From Bradyrhizobium uaiense (lineage in GTDB: Bacteria; Pseudomonadota; Alphaproteobacteria; Rhizobiales; Xanthobacteraceae), in the NCBI RefSeq assembly GCF_010811875.1, contig NZ_VKHP01000015.1:1-64000 (forward strand): 64,000 nt of DNA, read 5' to 3'. The notes beneath the pieces were generated by a model. That model was given only the letters and a program-made list of their open reading frames with translations. It had not been told where the DNA came from and searched no databases. Made by a program: the position numbers and the translations under genes. Shown here one piece after another: positions 8,890-17,617 of the stretch (within the stretch, counting starts at the first letter, position 1; each line of letters opens with the position of its first letter).

Positions 8890-10014
8890 ATGACAAGTCT
8901 CTTCGATCCGGTGTCCCTGGGCGATCTCGATCTCGCGAACAGGATCGTGATGGCCCCGATGACGCGCTCGCGCGCCGACCAGCGCGGCGTCATTAATCCC
9001 TCTGCGTCGGATTACTACGCAGCGCGGGCGAGCGCCGGCCTCATCATAACCGAAGGCGTGAACGTGGGACCGATGTCCCGCGCCTTCGACCGGACGCCCG
9101 GTCTTTGGACGGAGGAACAGACCGAAGGATGGAAAGCGGCTGTCGATCGGATCCACGAAGCAGGTGGGCGCGTCGTCGCGCAGCTCTGGCACGGCGGGCG
9201 GGCGAGCGCGCGTGGCCTGCTGTCCGACAAACAACCGCTATCTCCGTCGGGCGTGAATGACGATCTGGATCGGCTGCAGGTATGGGCGCTCCTCGCCAAC
9301 GACGCGTACGTGCGGATCGCTGCTACGTCGTCGCGCGCAATGACCCCTGAGGAGATCCAGGGTGTCGTGAGCGAATTCCGACTAGCGGCCGCCAACGCCG
9401 TGCGCGCGGGGTTCGACGGGGTCGAGATCCACGGCGCCAATGGTTATCTGATCCACCAGTTTCTGTCCCCGACGATTAACCTGCGAACCGACGACTATGG
9501 CGGGAGTGCCGAAAGACGATCCAGGTTGCTTCTGGAAATCGTCGCGGCGATTTCCGATGTCGTGCCGCGTTCACGGATAGGACTGCGGCTATCGCCCTTC
9601 GCCGACTACAACAGCGTTCGGGATCCGAAACCGAAGGATACCTATGGCCAACTCGCAAATTGGCTGGGAACTGCCGGGCTTGCATATCTACACCTTGCCG
9701 ACACCAACGCCTGGACCGGTGCGCCCGACTACGAAAGGATGCTGTCGATATTCCGTGAACACTATCGCGGCCCCCTCATCGTCAATGCGGGCATCACCCC
9801 CGAGCATGCCGCGCGGATCGTCGATTCCGGAGAGGCGGACGCGGTCGCCTTCGGCCGTCTCTTTCTCGCAAATCCGGACCTTCCGGCGCGAATTCGAGTT
9901 GGCGGCCCCTACAACTCGCCGCAGCCGTTCGGGGTATATGGCGGTTCGGATTCCGGATATCTCGACTATCCGACACTCGACACTGGCAGCAGAGAGACCG
10001 CGGAGCGAGCTTAG
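8890..10014 (+). CDS. nemA: Old Yellow Enzyme-family flavin reductase (NemA type)
   Basis: A 374-residue FMN-dependent ene-reductase that uses NAD(P)H to reduce activated alkenes, maleimides, quinones and nitro compounds. Diagnostic stretches are NRIVMAPMTRSRA at the start, QLWHGGR near residue 100, the catalytic pair in VEIHGANGYLIHQF near residue 180, and LRTDDYGGSAERR. The C-terminal barrel segment VNAGITPEHAARI and DAVAFGRLFLANPDLP bind the FMN phosphate. The ribosome site AAGGAG sits eight bases before ATG. It follows the MFS gene after 208 bp in which no gene is seen. NemA-like proteins are classic members of electrophile-response clusters, fitting the surroundings. Confidence 0.9.
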   Translation: MTSLFDPVSLGDLDLANRIVMAPMTRSRADQRGVINPSASDYYAARASAGLIITEGVNVGPMSRAFDRTPGLWTEEQTEGWKAAVDRIHEAGGRVVAQLWHGGRASARGLLSDKQPLSPSGVNDDLDRLQVWALLANDAYVRIAATSSRAMTPEEIQGVVSEFRLAAANAVRAGFDGVEIHGANGYLIHQFLSPTINLRTDDYGGSAERRSRLLLEIVAAISDVVPRSRIGLRLSPFADYNSVRDPKPKDTYGQLANWLGTAGLAYLHLADTNAWTGAPDYERMLSIFREHYRGPLIVNAGITPEHAARIVDSGEADAVAFGRLFLANPDLPARIRVGGPYNSPQPFGVYGGSDSGYLDYPTLDTGSRETAERA

Positions 10015-10053
10015 TGCTGGCCGAACCGCCGAACTGGCAGGCCAGCGCATCCA

Positions 10054-11322
10054 TTAGCCCGCCATCCCGTACACGGACATCCGGGCGGAGACGCCCCGCA
10101 ACTGGTGCTCACCGAGATGCTCGGCATCCTGAGAGAGATGTCGGGCGACGGCTTCCGTCATGAGCAAGTCCCGGCCTATAATCTTGGTGAGCGCTTCCAC
10201 GCGGCAGGCCTCATTGACGGCCGCGCCGATGACCGTGAAGTCAAGGCGGTCTGGAGCGCCGATATTGCCGAAAAAGACCTCACCTTCGTGAAGGACGATG
10301 CCTGCCCGCAGCAAGGCGCGGCCTTCGGCGTCGGATGCGATACGGATGTTCCGATTGGCGGCTTCGAGTCTGGCAATCGCCTCCCTCGCCGCCGAGACGG
10401 CCGCGCGCGACGCTTCGGCGGCTCCGACCGTCACCGGAAAGACGGCGAGCATTCCGTCGCCGATGAATTTGAGAATTTCGCCGCCGTGAGCGGCCACGGC
10501 GCTCACCATCGCCTCGAAGTAAGCGTTGAGCAGCACTAGCATGTCGGCCGGGGCCAGTACGTCCGACATTTTCGTGAAGTTTCGGAGATCCGAGACCCAA
10601 ATCACGGCGCGGATCGAGTCTCCTGCGCCGCGTTTGATCGCGCCTTCGAGCACCTTAGCGGCGGCGCCGTAACCAAGGTAGGCGCCCAGCGCGTTTTCGG
10701 AGATCTTCAACTCGCTGTGCCGTTGCACGTGCAAGGCGAATAGTTTGAAGAGGCGGGTCAGGGCATCTATCTCCGCCTCGGCGAAACCGCCGGCCGCTTT
10801 CGTCGCGATGGTGATCACGTTACGTGTATCCAGACCAGATAAGGGAATCGCCACGTAATCGGTCATGCCGGCAGCCGCGAGTTCGATCATGATGGGAAAT
10901 TCCGCCTGCGCCGACGGCTGATTCGGCGTTCGTCGGATCGTCTCGCCGGTCTCCACAATGCGCTGCAGCGGATTGAGCTTGTAGGCATCGGAGTCGACCG
11001 CAGCGTCACCGACCCGCACCTCGTCGCAGAAACCATCCTCAGCGTTCCAGACCCACGCGAACCCCGCGAGCTGGGGGTGGAGCGTGCCGATGTGCAGGGT
11101 TAGTCGATCGACCGAAGAGCGGGCGGCCATCATCCGATGGATCAGCTTGACGAGGAGCTCGATCATCTGCCTCTCGGCAGATGCCTCTTCCAGCAGCCAG
11201 TTTTCGACCTCGACGAAAGTGTCCGCGCTGCCGGCGGCGACAGCGATCGGGCCGGCTCTTCGCACGAACGATACCGACGGGGGATAGGATCGAGGCGACG
11301 GATCGGAAGTCTCGGAAGCCAT
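10054..11322 (-). CDS. Class III adenylate/guanylate cyclase
   Basis: A 422-residue cyclase. The N-terminal half (about residues 50-220) resembles a GAF-like sensor region with no clear ligand motif. The catalytic domain covers about residues 240-415 and includes IWVSDLRNFTKMSD with the first metal aspartate, GGEILKFIGDGMLAVFP with the second, and GNIGAPDRLDFTVIGAAVNEACRVE. The pattern is that of the soluble, rhizobial-type cyclases that make cAMP. It starts one base after the stop of the LysR gene on the same strand, so the two are almost certainly co-translated. That links a small-molecule sensor to second-messenger output, which is unusual. A weak hairpin (GCTGGCC/GGCCAGC, 10016-10046) separates it from the convergent nemA gene. 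Confidence 0.85.
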   Translation of the reverse strand: MASETSDPSPRSYPPSVSFVRRAGPIAVAAGSADTFVEVENWLLEEASAERQMIELLVKLIHRMMAARSSVDRLTLHIGTLHPQLAGFAWVWNAEDGFCDEVRVGDAAVDSDAYKLNPLQRIVETGETIRRTPNQPSAQAEFPIMIELAAAGMTDYVAIPLSGLDTRNVITIATKAAGGFAEAEIDALTRLFKLFALHVQRHSELKISENALGAYLGYGAAAKVLEGAIKRGAGDSIRAVIWVSDLRNFTKMSDVLAPADMLVLLNAYFEAMVSAVAAHGGEILKFIGDGMLAVFPVTVGAAEASRAAVSAAREAIARLEAANRNIRIASDAEGRALLRAGIVLHEGEVFFGNIGAPDRLDFTVIGAAVNEACRVEALTKIIGRDLLMTEAVARHLSQDAEHLGEHQLRGVSARMSVYGMAG

Positions 11323-11323
11323 T

Positions 11324-12229
11324 TCAGTTCCCTCGCTTATCGACTTCACGGCCGAAGCGTTCGACGAGGAAATCGATGAAGAGCCGCACCTTCACTGACA
11401 GGTGTCTGGTCGGTGGATAGACCGCGTACAACGTAAGCGGCGGCGCCCAAAAGTCGTTCAATATCGCCTTCAATCGTCCCTGCTGGAGTGCCTCTCCGGC
11501 GATGAACTCGGGTATCAACGCCACGCCCCTTCCCTTGACGGCGACGTCGCGCAGCACCTCCGCGTTGTTGACGCATAGAGACCAGGCGGGCTGGATCCAG
11601 TGCTCCCCATCCGCGCCGGTCAGCTTCCACTGATTGCCGGTGAGCAGGAAACCATAGGTCAGCGAGACGTGATCACGGAGGTCTTGCGGGTGATGGGGCG
11701 TACCGTGCCGCTTGAGATAGTCCGGCGAAGCACAGACCACTCTCGGCATCGGCGTAATCTTCCGGGCGATCAAACTCGACGATTCGAGCTCGGCAATCCG
11801 GAGTGTCACATCGAATCCATCCTGGACCGGATCGACGAGGTCGTCGCTCAGCACAAGCTGAAGCTGCATCTCCGGATATTTGGTCATGAAGTCGGCGATT
11901 GCCGGCCCCAGTCTGATCGTGCCGAAGGACATCGGTGCATTGACGCGCAGGAGGCCGCGCGGCGTCGACTGCAAATGCGCAACCGCCTGATCGGCGGCAT
12001 CGAGCTCAGAGAGGATCACCAGCGCCCGCTCAAAATAGAGCTGACCGTTCTCGTTCGGACTCGCGTGTCTGGTCGTGCGGTTCAGAAGCTGCACGCCAAG
12101 ACTCTCTTCCAGTTCCGCGACGTATTTGCTGACGGCGGACCTGGACAGGCGCAACTGGCGGCCCGCCTCGGAAAAACTCCCGGTTTCCACCACCTTCGCG
12201 AAGGCCTTCAGGCAGGCCAACTTGTCCAT
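11324..12229 (-). CDS. LysR-family transcriptional regulator
   Basis: A 301-residue regulator of the DsdC/PA0477-like LysR group. The winged helix-turn-helix lies at residues 1-60 (MDKLACLKAFAKVVETGSFS, then SRSAVSKYVAELEESLGV). The effector domain follows from about residue 90 and ends in a typical HLSVKVRLFIDFLVERF. The internal ATG at 12229 is chosen because upstream in-frame codons show no family similarity. It diverges from the ring-cleaving dioxygenase and hydrolase pair across 124 bp, the usual place for a LysR regulator's target. It is joined to the adenylate cyclase gene with one base between stop and start. Confidence 0.88.
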   Translation of the reverse strand: MDKLACLKAFAKVVETGSFSEAGRQLRLSRSAVSKYVAELEESLGVQLLNRTTRHASPNENGQLYFERALVILSELDAADQAVAHLQSTPRGLLRVNAPMSFGTIRLGPAIADFMTKYPEMQLQLVLSDDLVDPVQDGFDVTLRIAELESSSLIARKITPMPRVVCASPDYLKRHGTPHHPQDLRDHVSLTYGFLLTGNQWKLTGADGEHWIQPAWSLCVNNAEVLRDVAVKGRGVALIPEFIAGEALQQGRLKAILNDFWAPPLTLYAVYPPTRHLSVKVRLFIDFLVERFGREVDKRGN

Positions 12230-12241
12230 GTCAGACCCCGA

Positions 12242-12262
12242 TTGTCGCCAATTTGTAGACAG
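12242..12262. promoter_or_regulatory. Candidate LysR binding site
   Basis: An imperfect inverted repeat, TTGTC (12242-12246) and GACAG (12258-12262), separated by 11 bp, fits the T-N11-A style of LysR sites and lies 13 bp upstream of the LysR ATG in the divergent promoter region. The arms are short, so this is tentative. Confidence 0.25.
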
Positions 12263-12353
12263 AGATGCCACAAGAGCATGGATTGTTCTCTATTCAAAGC
12301 CATCCGACATGTCGGGGCAGAGCCAAGCGGCTCTTTCGAACCCAGAGGGCAAG

Positions 12354-13292
12354 ATGTCAGGCATCCATCACGTCACCGCCATCGCAGGCGACCCGCGGAA
12401 GAACTTCGGCTTCTACACGCGGGATCTCGGCCTGCGTTTCGTCAAGAAGACGGTCAATTTCGACGATCCGGCCACCTACCATTTCTATTATGGAGACGAG
12501 GCCGGCCGGCCAGGCACGATCCTCACCTTCTTCCCCTGGGAAGGGGCTCCGGAGGGACGCCGCGGCGTCGGCGAAACCCATCAAACCACTTTCCGTGTCC
12601 CGCAGGGCTCGCTCGGTTACTGGACGCAGCGCTTCCTGGAAAAGGGCATCAAGTTCGAGGCGCTCGAAAAGCGCTTCGGCGAATCCGTGCTCGCCTTCTC
12701 TGACCCGGACGGCATGGCGCTTGCGCTCGTCGGTATCCCCGGCGCCGAGGACGAACCGGCATGGAGCAACGGCGACGTACCGGCGGAGCATGCAATCCGC
12801 GGCTTCCAGGGCGTCACTCTCCTGCTCGACGACGCGACTAGGACCGCCAGGGTTCTTACCGGCGTGTTCGGCTTCCGCGAGACCGCGCGGGAGGGCTCCG
12901 TAATCCGGTTCAAGGCGCCGGGCGACGCGCAGGGAAACGTGGTCGACATCTATGAGGCGAAAGGCTTTCTGCGCGGCAGGCAGGGCCGCGGCTCGGTGCA
13001 CCACATCGCATTCCGTGCCAAGGACGACGCCGAACAGGGGGACATGGCCGAGAAGCTCATCAGCAATCATGGACTGCATCCCACCGAACAGAAGGATCGC
13101 AATTACTTCCGATCGATCTACTTCCGGGAGCCGGGCGGCGTCCTGTTCGAGATCGCGACGGATATTCCAGGGTTTGCGGTGGACGAACCGGTCGAAACGC
13201 TCGGCCGCGACCTGAAACTGCCGAGCTTCCTCGAGCCGCACCGCAAGGAAATCGAGGGTGTTCTGCCCGAGCTTCAAGGAGCCGCGTCATGA
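12354..13292 (+). CDS. Ring-cleaving VOC dioxygenase (MhqO-like)
   Basis: A 312-residue two-module vicinal-oxygen-chelate protein. Module 1 starts GIHHVTAIAGDPRKN with the first metal histidine and module 2 carries GSVHHIAFRAKD near residue 220, with a glutamate in GGVLFEIATDIPGF as the last ligand. This is the layout of MhqO/hydroquinone-type extradiol dioxygenases, which open quinol rings. ATG at 12354 follows AGAGG at a good distance; an upstream ATG at 12309 would add 15 residues without family similarity. It overlaps the next gene, an MhqD-like hydrolase, by four bases, and a LysR gene diverges from it. A paralogue with its own LysR gene lies at 24875-25810. Confidence 0.88.
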   Translation: MSGIHHVTAIAGDPRKNFGFYTRDLGLRFVKKTVNFDDPATYHFYYGDEAGRPGTILTFFPWEGAPEGRRGVGETHQTTFRVPQGSLGYWTQRFLEKGIKFEALEKRFGESVLAFSDPDGMALALVGIPGAEDEPAWSNGDVPAEHAIRGFQGVTLLLDDATRTARVLTGVFGFRETAREGSVIRFKAPGDAQGNVVDIYEAKGFLRGRQGRGSVHHIAFRAKDDAEQGDMAEKLISNHGLHPTEQKDRNYFRSIYFREPGGVLFEIATDIPGFAVDEPVETLGRDLKLPSFLEPHRKEIEGVLPELQGAAS

Positions 13293-13924
13293 CCACAAGG
13301 CCTCCATTCACGTATCGCTTCGAACCTGGCGGTCGGACGGGCGCGCCGCCCTTGCTGCTCCTTCACGGCACGGGCGGCGACGAGAACGATCTGCTGCAAC
13401 TCGGTGCCATGATCTCGCCAGGCTCCCCGCTCCTGTCGCCTCGCGGCCGCGTTCTCGAGAACGGGATGCCGCGCTTCTTTCGCCGCCTCGCCGAAGGCGT
13501 CTTCGACGAGGAAGACGTCCGCCATCGCGCGCTCGAACTCGGGGAATTCGTCCAGTACGCCCGCGACCGGTATGGCATCGATGCGCCTCTCGCCGTGGGC
13601 TACTCGAACGGCGCCAACATTGCCGCCGCACTCCTACTGGTGAAACCACAAGCCCTGTCCGGAGCCGTTCTGCTTCGCGCCATGGTCCCGCTGACAGACC
13701 CTCCAGATGCGAAGCTCGAAGGGAAGCCGGTCCTGATCCTGTCTGGACAGCACGACCCCATCGTGCCAGGCGACAATGCCGCCGCACTGGCGGATATGCT
13801 GTCGACGGCCGGAGCCGGGGTCGACCGTCGCGTGCTCCCTGTCGGCCATCAGCTTTCGCAAGCCGACGTCGCGCTCGCCCGCACTTGGGTAGCCGAAACG
13901 AAACACCAAGCCATGGTCTCCTGA
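13289..13924 (+). CDS. Phospholipase/carboxylesterase-family hydrolase (MhqD-like)
   Basis: A 211-residue alpha/beta hydrolase. The N-terminal LLLLHGTGGDENDLL forms the oxyanion region, the nucleophile is in VGYSNGANIAAA near residue 110, the acid is the aspartate in SGQHDPIVP, and the histidine is in LPVGHQLSQAD. This small serine-hydrolase type (YodD/MhqD) is repeatedly encoded beside quinone-linked VOC dioxygenases, as here, where the start overlaps the dioxygenase stop (ATGA). It probably hydrolyses a ring-cleavage or esterified product; the true substrate is unknown. A strong hairpin follows the stop. Confidence 0.88.
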   Translation: MTTRPPFTYRFEPGGRTGAPPLLLLHGTGGDENDLLQLGAMISPGSPLLSPRGRVLENGMPRFFRRLAEGVFDEEDVRHRALELGEFVQYARDRYGIDAPLAVGYSNGANIAAALLLVKPQALSGAVLLRAMVPLTDPPDAKLEGKPVLILSGQHDPIVPGDNAAALADMLSTAGAGVDRRVLPVGHQLSQADVALARTWVAETKHQAMVS

Positions 13925-13942
13925 CGATCTTGCGTGAGCTAC

Positions 13943-13974
13943 GAGGCGCCCCGGTCCACCGGACGGGGCGCCTC
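13943..13974. terminator. Bidirectional hairpin between MhqD-like gene and dps
   Basis: GAGGCGCCCCG (13943-13953) pairs perfectly with CGGGGCGCCTC (13964-13974) around a 10-base loop. It lies between two converging genes and lacks a strong T tract, so it is probably a shared terminator or stabilising hairpin. Confidence 0.6.
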
Positions 13975-13981
13975 GGCGCGA

Positions 13982-14500
13982 CTACGCTCTGGGCCGCGTG
14001 CATTCGTACAGAAACCAGGTCCGCCGTTCGGCCTCGTCGATCCAGTTTTCGATGAGGCTCGTCGACGCCACGTCGTTGTGCTCTTCGCACACCGCGTGCG
14101 CCTCACGCAGCAAGGTCGTCATCCGCTTGTTGTCGTCCAGGAGCTCGGCGAGCATATCCTCGGGAGTCACGTAGGCCGCGTCATTGTCCAGAAGCCGCTG
14201 AATGCGGTTGATGTGACCGATCGATCGGATCGTCGTGCCACCAAGTTTGCGAACGCGCTCGGCGATGACGTCGGTCGTCGCGAATATCTGATCGCCCTGC
14301 TCGTCGAGCAGCAGGTGGTAGTCGCGAAAATGAGGGCCCGACATGTGCCAATGGAAGTTCTTGGTCTTGAGATAGAGCGCAAACATGTCGGCCAACAGCC
14401 CGGTGAGAGCCGCGGAGATGTCGGTCGTCGCGTTGTCGCCGAGGTCCGACGGTGTCCGGAGCGGCGTCAGGCGCGTTGCTTCGGGTGAAAGGTCCTGCAT
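13982..14500 (-). CDS. dps: Dps-family ferritin-like DNA-protection protein
   Basis: A 172-residue Dps protein that forms a dodecamer, oxidises ferrous iron with peroxide and protects DNA. The ferroxidase ligands are visible in LYLKTKNFHWHMSGPHFRDY and in HLLLDEQGDQIFATTDVIAER, the shared-subunit-interface arrangement of the family. A further DVASTSLIENWIDEAERRTWFL marks the last helix. ATG at 14500 follows AGGAGA; longer in-frame starts upstream have no Dps similarity. It sits alone between convergent and same-strand neighbours and fits an oxidative-stress role beside the electrophile genes. Confidence 0.92.
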   Translation of the reverse strand: MQDLSPEATRLTPLRTPSDLGDNATTDISAALTGLLADMFALYLKTKNFHWHMSGPHFRDYHLLLDEQGDQIFATTDVIAERVRKLGGTTIRSIGHINRIQRLLDNDAAYVTPEDMLAELLDDNKRMTTLLREAHAVCEEHNDVASTSLIENWIDEAERRTWFLYECTRPRA

Positions 14501-14568
14501 CTTAGTCTCCTGGTGCTGGTCAAAAAGCTCGAAATTCGCCGTCACGACCCTTTGCCGCTCCCGTCCCA

Positions 14569-15249
14569 TCACTTGGGCTCGGCGGCCGCCAGCAAGACGG
14601 CTGGCGCGGCGATCAACGGTGGGATGACGAAACACCACGTCCCGAGCTTCGCGTAGAGAATTGCGCCGGCGGCGCAACCCAGGGCAAATGCCGTCACGCT
14701 TGCGGCCATCTTGCCGAGACGCGGCCTGGCCACCGTCAGTACCGAGACGGGCGCGCCCCGTATGACGTCGGCGACGTCGATCATGATCTGGGTGGTGGTG
14801 CCTGTCATGAGAGTGCTCGGGGGCTCCGTCCCCATGTGGATGCGATGCGCGGCGTTCTGAATGGCCATCGCCGCGACCAGGATCATGCCGGTGCAGATCG
14901 CCTGCCAGCTATCGCCTTGGACGAATGGTCCGAAGCGGACCGCGCAGACCGCGCCAATTGCCAGCAGCAGCACCTTGAGGGCGAGCATCGAGCGAAAGAT
15001 CGGCAATCCAATCACAGGCAGAAAGAAGCTGAAGACCCGAGTGCCGATCACGACCAGGCAGAAGACCGGCAGCGCCAGCAGTTTCGCGAGGGCACCGGAC
15101 GTGCCGAGCACCATGGCCGCGCCGAACGTGACGAAATTGCCGGTAACGTGCGCAGTGAACAATCCCTGGAGCGCGAGGAAAGCTGCCGTGTCGACGAAAC
15201 CGGCATTCAGACTCATCAAGAGCGGAAGGAGGAGTATGTGCCGCGGCAT
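14569..15249 (-). CDS. DUF1275 (YoaK-like) membrane protein
   Basis: A 226-residue integral membrane protein with about six helices. The start MPRHILLLPLLMSLNAGFVDTA and the stretch LFTAHVTGNFVTFGA are the DUF1275 signature, and GTTTQIMIDVADVIRG lies in the middle. The molecular role of this family is not known; a transport function is often supposed. Its ATG follows the porin stop after a single base (TGAGATG), making it the last gene of a seven-gene minus-strand operon that begins at 20930. Confidence 0.85.
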   Translation of the reverse strand: MPRHILLLPLLMSLNAGFVDTAAFLALQGLFTAHVTGNFVTFGAAMVLGTSGALAKLLALPVFCLVVIGTRVFSFFLPVIGLPIFRSMLALKVLLLAIGAVCAVRFGPFVQGDSWQAICTGMILVAAMAIQNAAHRIHMGTEPPSTLMTGTTTQIMIDVADVIRGAPVSVLTVARPRLGKMAASVTAFALGCAAGAILYAKLGTWCFVIPPLIAAPAVLLAAAEPK

Positions 15250-15250
15250 C

Positions 15251-16672
15251 TCACCATCCGTACTGAAGTTGGACGCCGAGGTAGTTGCTGGTGTGCCCGC
15301 CGGCACGGATGATCGTGTCGCCGACGTCGAAATGCACCGCCTCGATGGCTCCTGTCAGATGGTCGTTGAAGGCATAGTCGACCCGGAGTTGTCCGTATGC
15401 ACCGGTCCAATTGCTCCCGTTGCCCGCGGTCCCCGCTATCGGCACATTCGGCTGGACGTAGATCGCGTCGGCCGTCGTTTCACGCCATTGCAGGCCGATG
15501 GCGCCCATCACCTTCAATCCGTTCGCCGGACTGACGGTGATTGACGGCTTGAGGTGCACCAGGTTCACGTAGCCGGTGTAGCCGGCGAGCGTGAAGTAGT
15601 ATCCGTTCGGAAACAGCGGGTTGAAGGTCCCCAGCGTTCCGTCTCCGGGATGATGGTCGCCGGATGCGGCATCGACCTGCAGGCCGACACGCGGCTGCCA
15701 GGGTATGCTGACGAAGGTGTAGCCCGTCCGCGCGCCGACGGCCCAGGCCTGAATGTCCTTCGCGCCCACTTGGCCCACCTGCCCCATGGCCTCAAGATCC
15801 CAATCGAGGTGCTGCGCGTTGCCCGCGAAGCGGAGGTCAAAGACATGCCGGTGCTCGGCCCCGAGGGCATCCAGATATTTGGCGTTGCTGCGTTCGTAGA
15901 GCGAATAGTAGCCGGACAGTTCCTTGTCGCCGAGTACCTTGCGTTCGACCCTCAGCGTGCTGAATCTGAAGCTATCGTTGGACGTGTCGTCGAACGGCTG
16001 CCCATCGAAGTATTGCACGGGACGGCTGACGAAGCCGATGAAGCGCCAGGGACCAGTTTCCCAGTCCGCCCACAACGCATCGAACGACTGCCGGACGTTG
16101 GGCCCGTCCCGCGACGATACGAAGCGCTGCAGGTCGAAGGCAAAATCCTGTCGCCCGGCACGCGCCTTCAAGGTACCGCCCGAGAACGTGTTGACGTATT
16201 CGACGAAGGCCAGACGAAGGTCTAGCCTGTCCTGATCGACCGAAGTGACGTTGAACTTGTGAAAGGCCCGATCGTCCTCCAACTGGACGAACGCACGCCA
16301 GTTTTCGTTGAAGTGGATGTCGGCATGGACCTGCAGCCGTTGCAGGAAGTAGCTATCGGATGGCGTGTTGCCGGTGCCGAAGCCGGCCGCGTTGTTGCTC
16401 TCGAAGCGCTCCCGCAACGTGGCGCCCAGCGAAATGTAGCTCTTAGGATCGGTGGCCCAAAGCGGAATGTACTTGAGCTCGTCGAACGGCTCGGTACGCA
16501 GTCTCGGATCGGCCAGAACCGACCAGTCCTCCGCCCAGCGGTTTGCTTGAATAGCGGGTCGTTTCGGAAGCGTCGCGTCTCCATCATCCGCGAGCGCGTG
16601 GTCGATACCGGCGCCAAACGTGGCAAGTACGAGCAAAATCCAGGAGCTCCGCAGACCGGCCAGATCCGACAT
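15251..16672 (-). CDS. Outer-membrane porin, alginate-export (AlgE-like) family
   Basis: A 473-residue outer-membrane beta-barrel. After a signal peptide ending near ALADDGD, the protein shows YISLGATLRERFESNNAAGFG and SDSYFLQRLQVHADIHF, the first strands of the Alginate_exp barrel. Alternating hydrophobic strands continue to the C-terminal YLGVQLQYGW, which ends in the aromatic residue needed for BAM recognition. Similar porins accompany catabolic genes for aromatic or sugar-acid substrates, so it probably brings in the operon's substrate. It sits between a periplasmic VOC protein and DUF1275. Confidence 0.85.
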   Translation of the reverse strand: MSDLAGLRSSWILLVLATFGAGIDHALADDGDATLPKRPAIQANRWAEDWSVLADPRLRTEPFDELKYIPLWATDPKSYISLGATLRERFESNNAAGFGTGNTPSDSYFLQRLQVHADIHFNENWRAFVQLEDDRAFHKFNVTSVDQDRLDLRLAFVEYVNTFSGGTLKARAGRQDFAFDLQRFVSSRDGPNVRQSFDALWADWETGPWRFIGFVSRPVQYFDGQPFDDTSNDSFRFSTLRVERKVLGDKELSGYYSLYERSNAKYLDALGAEHRHVFDLRFAGNAQHLDWDLEAMGQVGQVGAKDIQAWAVGARTGYTFVSIPWQPRVGLQVDAASGDHHPGDGTLGTFNPLFPNGYYFTLAGYTGYVNLVHLKPSITVSPANGLKVMGAIGLQWRETTADAIYVQPNVPIAGTAGNGSNWTGAYGQLRVDYAFNDHLTGAIEAVHFDVGDTIIRAGGHTSNYLGVQLQYGW

Positions 16673-16687
16673 CGACAGTCATTACCC

Positions 16688-17617
16688 TTATTTGCCACTG
16701 GTCCGCGGGGCGTTCTTCGGAGCGAGTGAGTGAATTTCGGCGACGTATCCGCCCGGAAACATGACGAACGCCGCGGAGCGGCCGTCCGACGTGGCGGGTT
16801 CGACGAGTACAGTGGCGCCGGCGTTCTTCGCCTTGTCGAGCGTCGCAGCAAGATCAGCTACTTCGTAGCCCGTCGTCTCCCGCCCATAGGGATAGGGCAG
16901 ATGGCCATCCGTGACCAGTACGACCATCTTCCCGAAGAGTGACTCGATCCGGATGCGTCTGTAGGTGGCGTCCGACCTGCCGATCTCGGCGCCCGGTGCC
17001 TTCGCATCGTCGGAGACGATCTTGCCGTGGGAAAATGCAACGAAGCCCTTGGTGAATGCCGCCACCCGATCAGGGGACACGTAGACGCGGTTCTCCGGAA
17101 TCCGCTCGAACGGAGCGTAGTCGGGCTTCGTCGTGTGCCAGTAGATCTGCAGGTTGACGCCGCCAGGCCACTGGATCACGGCGTCGCGCCCGATAGGATC
17201 GGGGAAAGTGGAAACGACCACGTCGGCACCCGCCGCGCGGGCCGCCTTGATCGCCCCGTCCATGTCGCTGACCAGATAGCCGTTGCGTTCCGCACCGAAC
17301 GGATACGGAATCGGGGTCTTGAAGCCGAACAGCGAGACGGTCCCCACTGGGGTCTGCAGCAGTTGCGACGTCGTGCTGCTTGGCGTGGGCGTGACGGTTG
17401 CCACCACCTGCTTGGTGGTCTTGCCTCCGAAAGTCGCCAGGAAGCTGGTCACGAACTTGTCCACGTCCTCGGGCGCCACGTAGACATGCGTTGTGTCGTA
17501 TTGCGGAGCGACGGCCACCTGCGCCTCTCTTGACTTCGGCATGTCCTTGGCGAAGACCGGCGCCGCTGCGAGAGCCGCAGTAAACGCCAGCAGAGCGAAT
17601 AGCTTGGTTGACTTCAT
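16688..17617 (-). CDS. Secreted VOC/glyoxalase-fold protein
   Basis: A 309-residue protein with a cleavable signal (MKSTKLFALLAFTAALAAAPVFA) followed by two VOC modules. The first starts near DTTHVYVAPEDVDKFVTSFL and the second near RVYVSPDRVAAFTKGFVAF, each closing with a strand such as GYVAEIHSL. Export of a VOC protein is less usual than the cytoplasmic forms. The typical metal-binding histidine and glutamate are only partly retained, so it may bind rather than transform its ligand. Its ATG overlaps the DoxX stop (ATGA), and the porin gene follows by 15 bp. Confidence 0.75.
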   Translation of the reverse strand: MKSTKLFALLAFTAALAAAPVFAKDMPKSREAQVAVAPQYDTTHVYVAPEDVDKFVTSFLATFGGKTTKQVVATVTPTPSSTTSQLLQTPVGTVSLFGFKTPIPYPFGAERNGYLVSDMDGAIKAARAAGADVVVSTFPDPIGRDAVIQWPGGVNLQIYWHTTKPDYAPFERIPENRVYVSPDRVAAFTKGFVAFSHGKIVSDDAKAPGAEIGRSDATYRRIRIESLFGKMVVLVTDGHLPYPYGRETTGYEVADLAATLDKAKNAGATVLVEPATSDGRSAAFVMFPGGYVAEIHSLAPKNAPRTSGK

